From: Pseudomonas brassicacearum
GTDB taxonomy: Bacteria; Pseudomonadota; Gammaproteobacteria; Pseudomonadales; Pseudomonadaceae
Length of the DNA stretch: 64,000 bases
Direction of reading: 5' to 3'
Assembly: GCF_009601685.2 (NCBI RefSeq)
Contig: NZ_CP045701.2
Span: forward strand, 1,550,001 to 1,614,000
Part shown: in pieces, positions 61,761 to 64,000 of the stretch
How the letters are laid out: every line of letters starts with the position of its first letter
Position numbering within the stretch: position 1 is the stretch's first letter
Made by a program: the position numbers and the translations under genes
The notes under the pieces: generated by a model
Seen by the model: the letters and a program-made list of their open reading frames with translations, nothing else
Told to the model about the DNA's origin: nothing
The model's database searches: none

Positions 61761-62027
61761 CTAGGCCGGCTCCGCATCCAATCGTCGGGCTATGACATCG
61801 AGTACGTCGCAACCGTCCCTCAATGGAATGCAGCACAGCTGTGCGAAGTCCTGAAGGACCACTGAGTCGCTCGGAATGTCTCCTCGCATGGCGAGGTTCT
61901 CTAAAAGCTGGGTGACCGCGCGGATTCTATAGCCCGCCGTGTCGAGCAGGATGTGCAAAGGTGCAGAGGTATCGACGAAGAGGGGTTGATCGTCGGCATT
62001 GCTGGTAAGAGCCATGTATCTATTCAT
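61761..62027 (-). CDS. DUF3077/DUF6124-like small protein
   Basis: 88 residues: PLFVDTSAPLHILLDTAGYRIRAVTQLLENLAMRGDIPSDSVVLQDFAQLCCIPLRDGCDVLDVIARRL, a helical Pseudomonas protein of unknown role that looks like a diverged relative of the DUF3077-type protein at 16791-17090. GGAG seven bases before ATG 62027 fixes the start; an in-frame ATG at 62069 has no ribosome site. Confidence 0.65.
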   Translation of the reverse strand: MNRYMALTSNADDQPLFVDTSAPLHILLDTAGYRIRAVTQLLENLAMRGDIPSDSVVLQDFAQLCCIPLRDGCDVLDVIARRLDAEPA

Positions 62028-62367
62028 TTCAAACTCCGCTTGATCGAGGGCTTTCTTACCATTTGTCATTGAGTCGCCAAACCCAAGCCGCTCTTACGAA
62101 CGACACTTGGACTATAGAGCCCTTCTGGAGAAATCATCAATCAGATGATGAGTCAGAAAATTCCCTAAATTATGTGGGCGAGAAATGTCAGAAAAATCCC
62201 CGCTGCAATTGCCTCCCCCGCCTTTTTTATCCCGCACAACCCCCTCCGCGACCTGCATCACCTCGGTGTCTGCCAGACCCAAAGCTTTGTAACAATTAGA
62301 CTAATGGTCTATAGCTCAAGACAAGGCTGCCGATAGGCAGGTATTCCCCCGTGTAAGGAGTGACACC
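62028..62367. other. Intergenic stretch before the chemotaxis receptor
   Basis: 340 bases, AT-richer than the core on the left half. I see no gene. The right half presumably carries the promoter of the receptor gene (TAGACTAATGGTCTATAGC is a near-palindrome at 62297-62315). Confidence 0.45.
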
Positions 62368-64000
62368 ATGCTGCGGTTTTTTGCCGATCTGGGCTTTCGC
62401 TGGAAAATCACCCTTCCGATCGCATTCCTGGCTGTGTTGTTGGTGCTGATGGGGTGGTCGGGCATGCGTGGTATCGGTCAGGTGACCGAATCGAGCACGC
62501 AACTGACCAAGCGTTATCTGCCGGCGATCAGCCTGTTGCTCAACGCCGACCGTGATCTTTATCAGGCTTTCGTCGCCGAGCGCAGTCTGCTTGATGGTCA
62601 TGCAAGCGAGCATCTGAAAGCGCTGAGCGCCAGTCATGGCGAGAATGCGAAGCAGGCTTATGACCGCGTGCAAAAATATGCCGCGATGCAATCCGGTGCC
62701 GAAGCACAGGCATTGGTCAGTCAGTTCAATGACAGCTTCGGGAAATGGATGCAGGTGTCGCGACGGGTCCTCGAGCTGTCTGTGGGCGATCCGCAGGGTG
62801 CCAGCGCGCTGAGTTTTGGTGACAGTGAGCGCCTGTTCGAAACCATGCGCGACTCCATCGACAAGCTGGGTGAGCTGGAAGATGCGGCGTCGCATCGCGA
62901 AGGCGACGCCGCGATCAATAACGGCAAGGCAGTTGGGATGCAACAGGGTGCGATTCTGCTGGTCGGCCTGCTCAGTTGCGTCCTGGTGCTTTTCGTTCTG
63001 CCACTTGTGGTGCTGAGCCCAATGCGTCGACTGCTGCACCGCGTCGAGCAGATTGCCGAGGGTGGTGGCGATTTGAAAGGGCGTCTGGAGGTACGTTCGG
63101 CCGATGAATTGGGTCAGCTCAGCGGTGCCTTCAACCGTTTTCTCGACAAGCTGCAACCGTTGATTGCCGAGGTTGGGCGGGTCACCGGGGAGGTCGACTC
63201 CGCAGCGCGCGCCATGGCTGATATGGCCGCCACGAATGACCGGTTGATCAGCAGCGAGCATGCGGCGCTCGATCAGGTCAGTACCGCCGCCACCCAGATG
63301 AGCGCGGCGGTGCACGAAGTGGCGCATAACGCGGCGAACGCCTCGGGCGCCGCGCAACAGGCGAGCAGTCAGTCTCGTGACGGCGCCGAGGTGGTCAGCA
63401 GCACCATCGAGTCGATCCGCCAGTTGGCCCAGGAAGTGGAGAGCGCTTCGGGCACGATCGAGGCATTGGCCCAGGAAACTTCCAGCATTGGTGCCGTGCT
63501 CGAGGTGATACGTGGCATCGCCGAACAGACTAACTTGTTGGCGCTGAACGCTGCCATCGAAGCCGCACGGGCCGGTGAGCAGGGCCGTGGTTTTGCCGTG
63601 GTGGCCGACGAAGTGAGGGCGCTTGCGGCGCGCACACAGGATTCGACCAAGGACATCCAGGTTCGCATCGAGCGGTTGCAGAGCGGTGTCGCCAAGGCTG
63701 TTCAAGCCATGCATGTGGGCAGTAGCAAGGCCCGGGACAGTGTCGAGCGTGCAGCGGGTGTCGATCAGGTGCTCAGCGGTACCGGCGGTTCGATCCAGCG
63801 GATCAACGACATGGCCGCGCAAATCGCCAGTGCATGTGAGGAACAGAGCAGCGTCACTGAGGAAATAGCCCGCAATATTTCTGACATCCGTGATCTGTCC
63901 AACGAGGCGGCATCCAACTCTGCCCAGAGCATGCAGGCCAGCCAACAGCTGTCCAGCCTGTCGAGAAACCTGGCAGAACTGACCGGCCGCTTCCGCACCT
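62368..64000 (+). CDS. Methyl-accepting chemotaxis protein (partial at window end)
   Basis: 544 codons visible. Helix 1 ([19 protein letters not shown]), a periplasmic four-helix-bundle sensor of about 155 residues, helix 2 ([29 protein letters not shown]), HAMP, then the signalling domain with the invariant hairpin tip [58 protein letters not shown] is eight bases before the ATG. The last visible residues, [10 protein letters not shown], are where such receptors normally end, so the stop is probably just past the edge. The ligand is unknown. Confidence 0.93.
   Translation, partial: MLRFFADLGFRWKITLPIAFLAVLLVLMGWSGMRGIGQVTESSTQLTKRYLPAISLLLNADRDLYQAFVAERSLLDGHASEHLKALSASHGENAKQAYDRVQKYAAMQSGAEAQALVSQFNDSFGKWMQVSRRVLELSVGDPQGASALSFGDSERLFETMRDSIDKLGELEDAASHREGDAAINNGKAVGMQQGAILLVGLLSCVLVLFVLPLVVLSPMRRLLHRVEQIAEGGGDLKGRLEVRSADELGQLSGAFNRFLDKLQPLIAEVGRVTGEVDSAARAMADMAATNDRLISSEHAALDQVSTAATQMSAAVHEVAHNAANASGAAQQASSQSRDGAEVVSSTIESIRQLAQEVESASGTIEALAQETSSIGAVLEVIRGIAEQTNLLALNAAIEAARAGEQGRGFAVVADEVRALAARTQDSTKDIQVRIERLQSGVAKAVQAMHVGSSKARDSVERAAGVDQVLSGTGGSIQRINDMAAQIASACEEQSSVTEEIARNISDIRDLSNEAASNSAQSMQASQQLSSLSRNLAELTGRFRT

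Noticed and set aside
59135..62367. Search for a duplicated tRNA-Ser 3' end (attachment site) to the right of the island
   Set aside because: No second copy of the tRNA end was found and no integrase gene is present, so an integrative element with defined ends is not supported.
62296..63945. A 549-codon open frame on the minus strand
   Set aside because: It is antisense to the chemotaxis receptor, whose domains are unmistakable; its composition (His/Gln/Arg/Leu rich) is that of a shadow frame in high-GC DNA.

Overview
This 64-kb window is chromosomal DNA of a Pseudomonas, most likely of the P. fluorescens species complex. The reasons are the algU-mucA-mucB-mucD cluster, a PhaG-type transacylase, the tctCBA-tctDE citrate-type uptake locus, high-GC codon use throughout, and many REP palindromes of the two Pseudomonas types (GTGGGAGC..GCTCGCG and GTGGCGAGGG). 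No plasmid or complete phage genes are present. Most of the window is core genome; a few short, lower-GC accessory patches interrupt it.

Layout. 1-5.7 kb: a beta-glucosidase (cut by the window edge), a LemA/TPM-domain trio, a methyltransferase, a DJ-1/PfpI protein and YegP. 5.7-13.9 kb: a DUF4917 protein, YiaY-type alcohol dehydrogenase, an alpha-oxoamine synthase with an MFS exporter, FosA, a PAS-GAF-GGDEF cyclase, a DUF4142 protein and a small membrane protein. 14-19 kb is an accessory patch: hicAB, a LysE exporter with its Lrp/AsnC regulator, an internally deleted orphan ParD, a C4-like structured RNA with a short coupled ORF and a DUF3077-type gene, and a zeta-toxin gene overlapping a 55-residue partner. 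19-23 kb: tRNA-Gly, phaG, rsuA and a degenerate GGDEF protein.

23-33 kb is a guanidine-assimilation operon: ABC transporter, two DUF1989 proteins, a biotin-dependent carboxylase and allophanate hydrolase. It is read from a likely sigma-54 promoter through a guanidine-I (ykkC) riboswitch, so the gene usually called urea carboxylase is better read as guanidine carboxylase. A REP doublet is inserted in frame inside that carboxylase. 33-42 kb: a Tyr-rich lipoprotein, an acyl-CoA hydrolase/hydratase, ung, and the tricarboxylate transporter with its two-component system. 42-59 kb is housekeeping: HDOD, ygfZ, sdhE-ygfX, nadB, the AlgU envelope-stress operon, a BepA-like protease, a TusA-like protein, PerM-like protein, bcp, gcvR, dapA-bamC-MBL-purC.

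59.1-62.3 kb, just after tRNA-Ser(CGA), is a low-GC accessory island. Its main content is a two-gene operon of a ParA/MinD-like ATPase and a protein carrying the HEPN RNase motif R-x4-H, overlapping by 8 bases. I regard this as the best candidate for an undescribed (possibly defensive or toxin-like) system. Two small genes, an inverted-repeat element and a decayed REP follow, and the window ends inside (probably two bases before the end of) a methyl-accepting chemotaxis protein gene.
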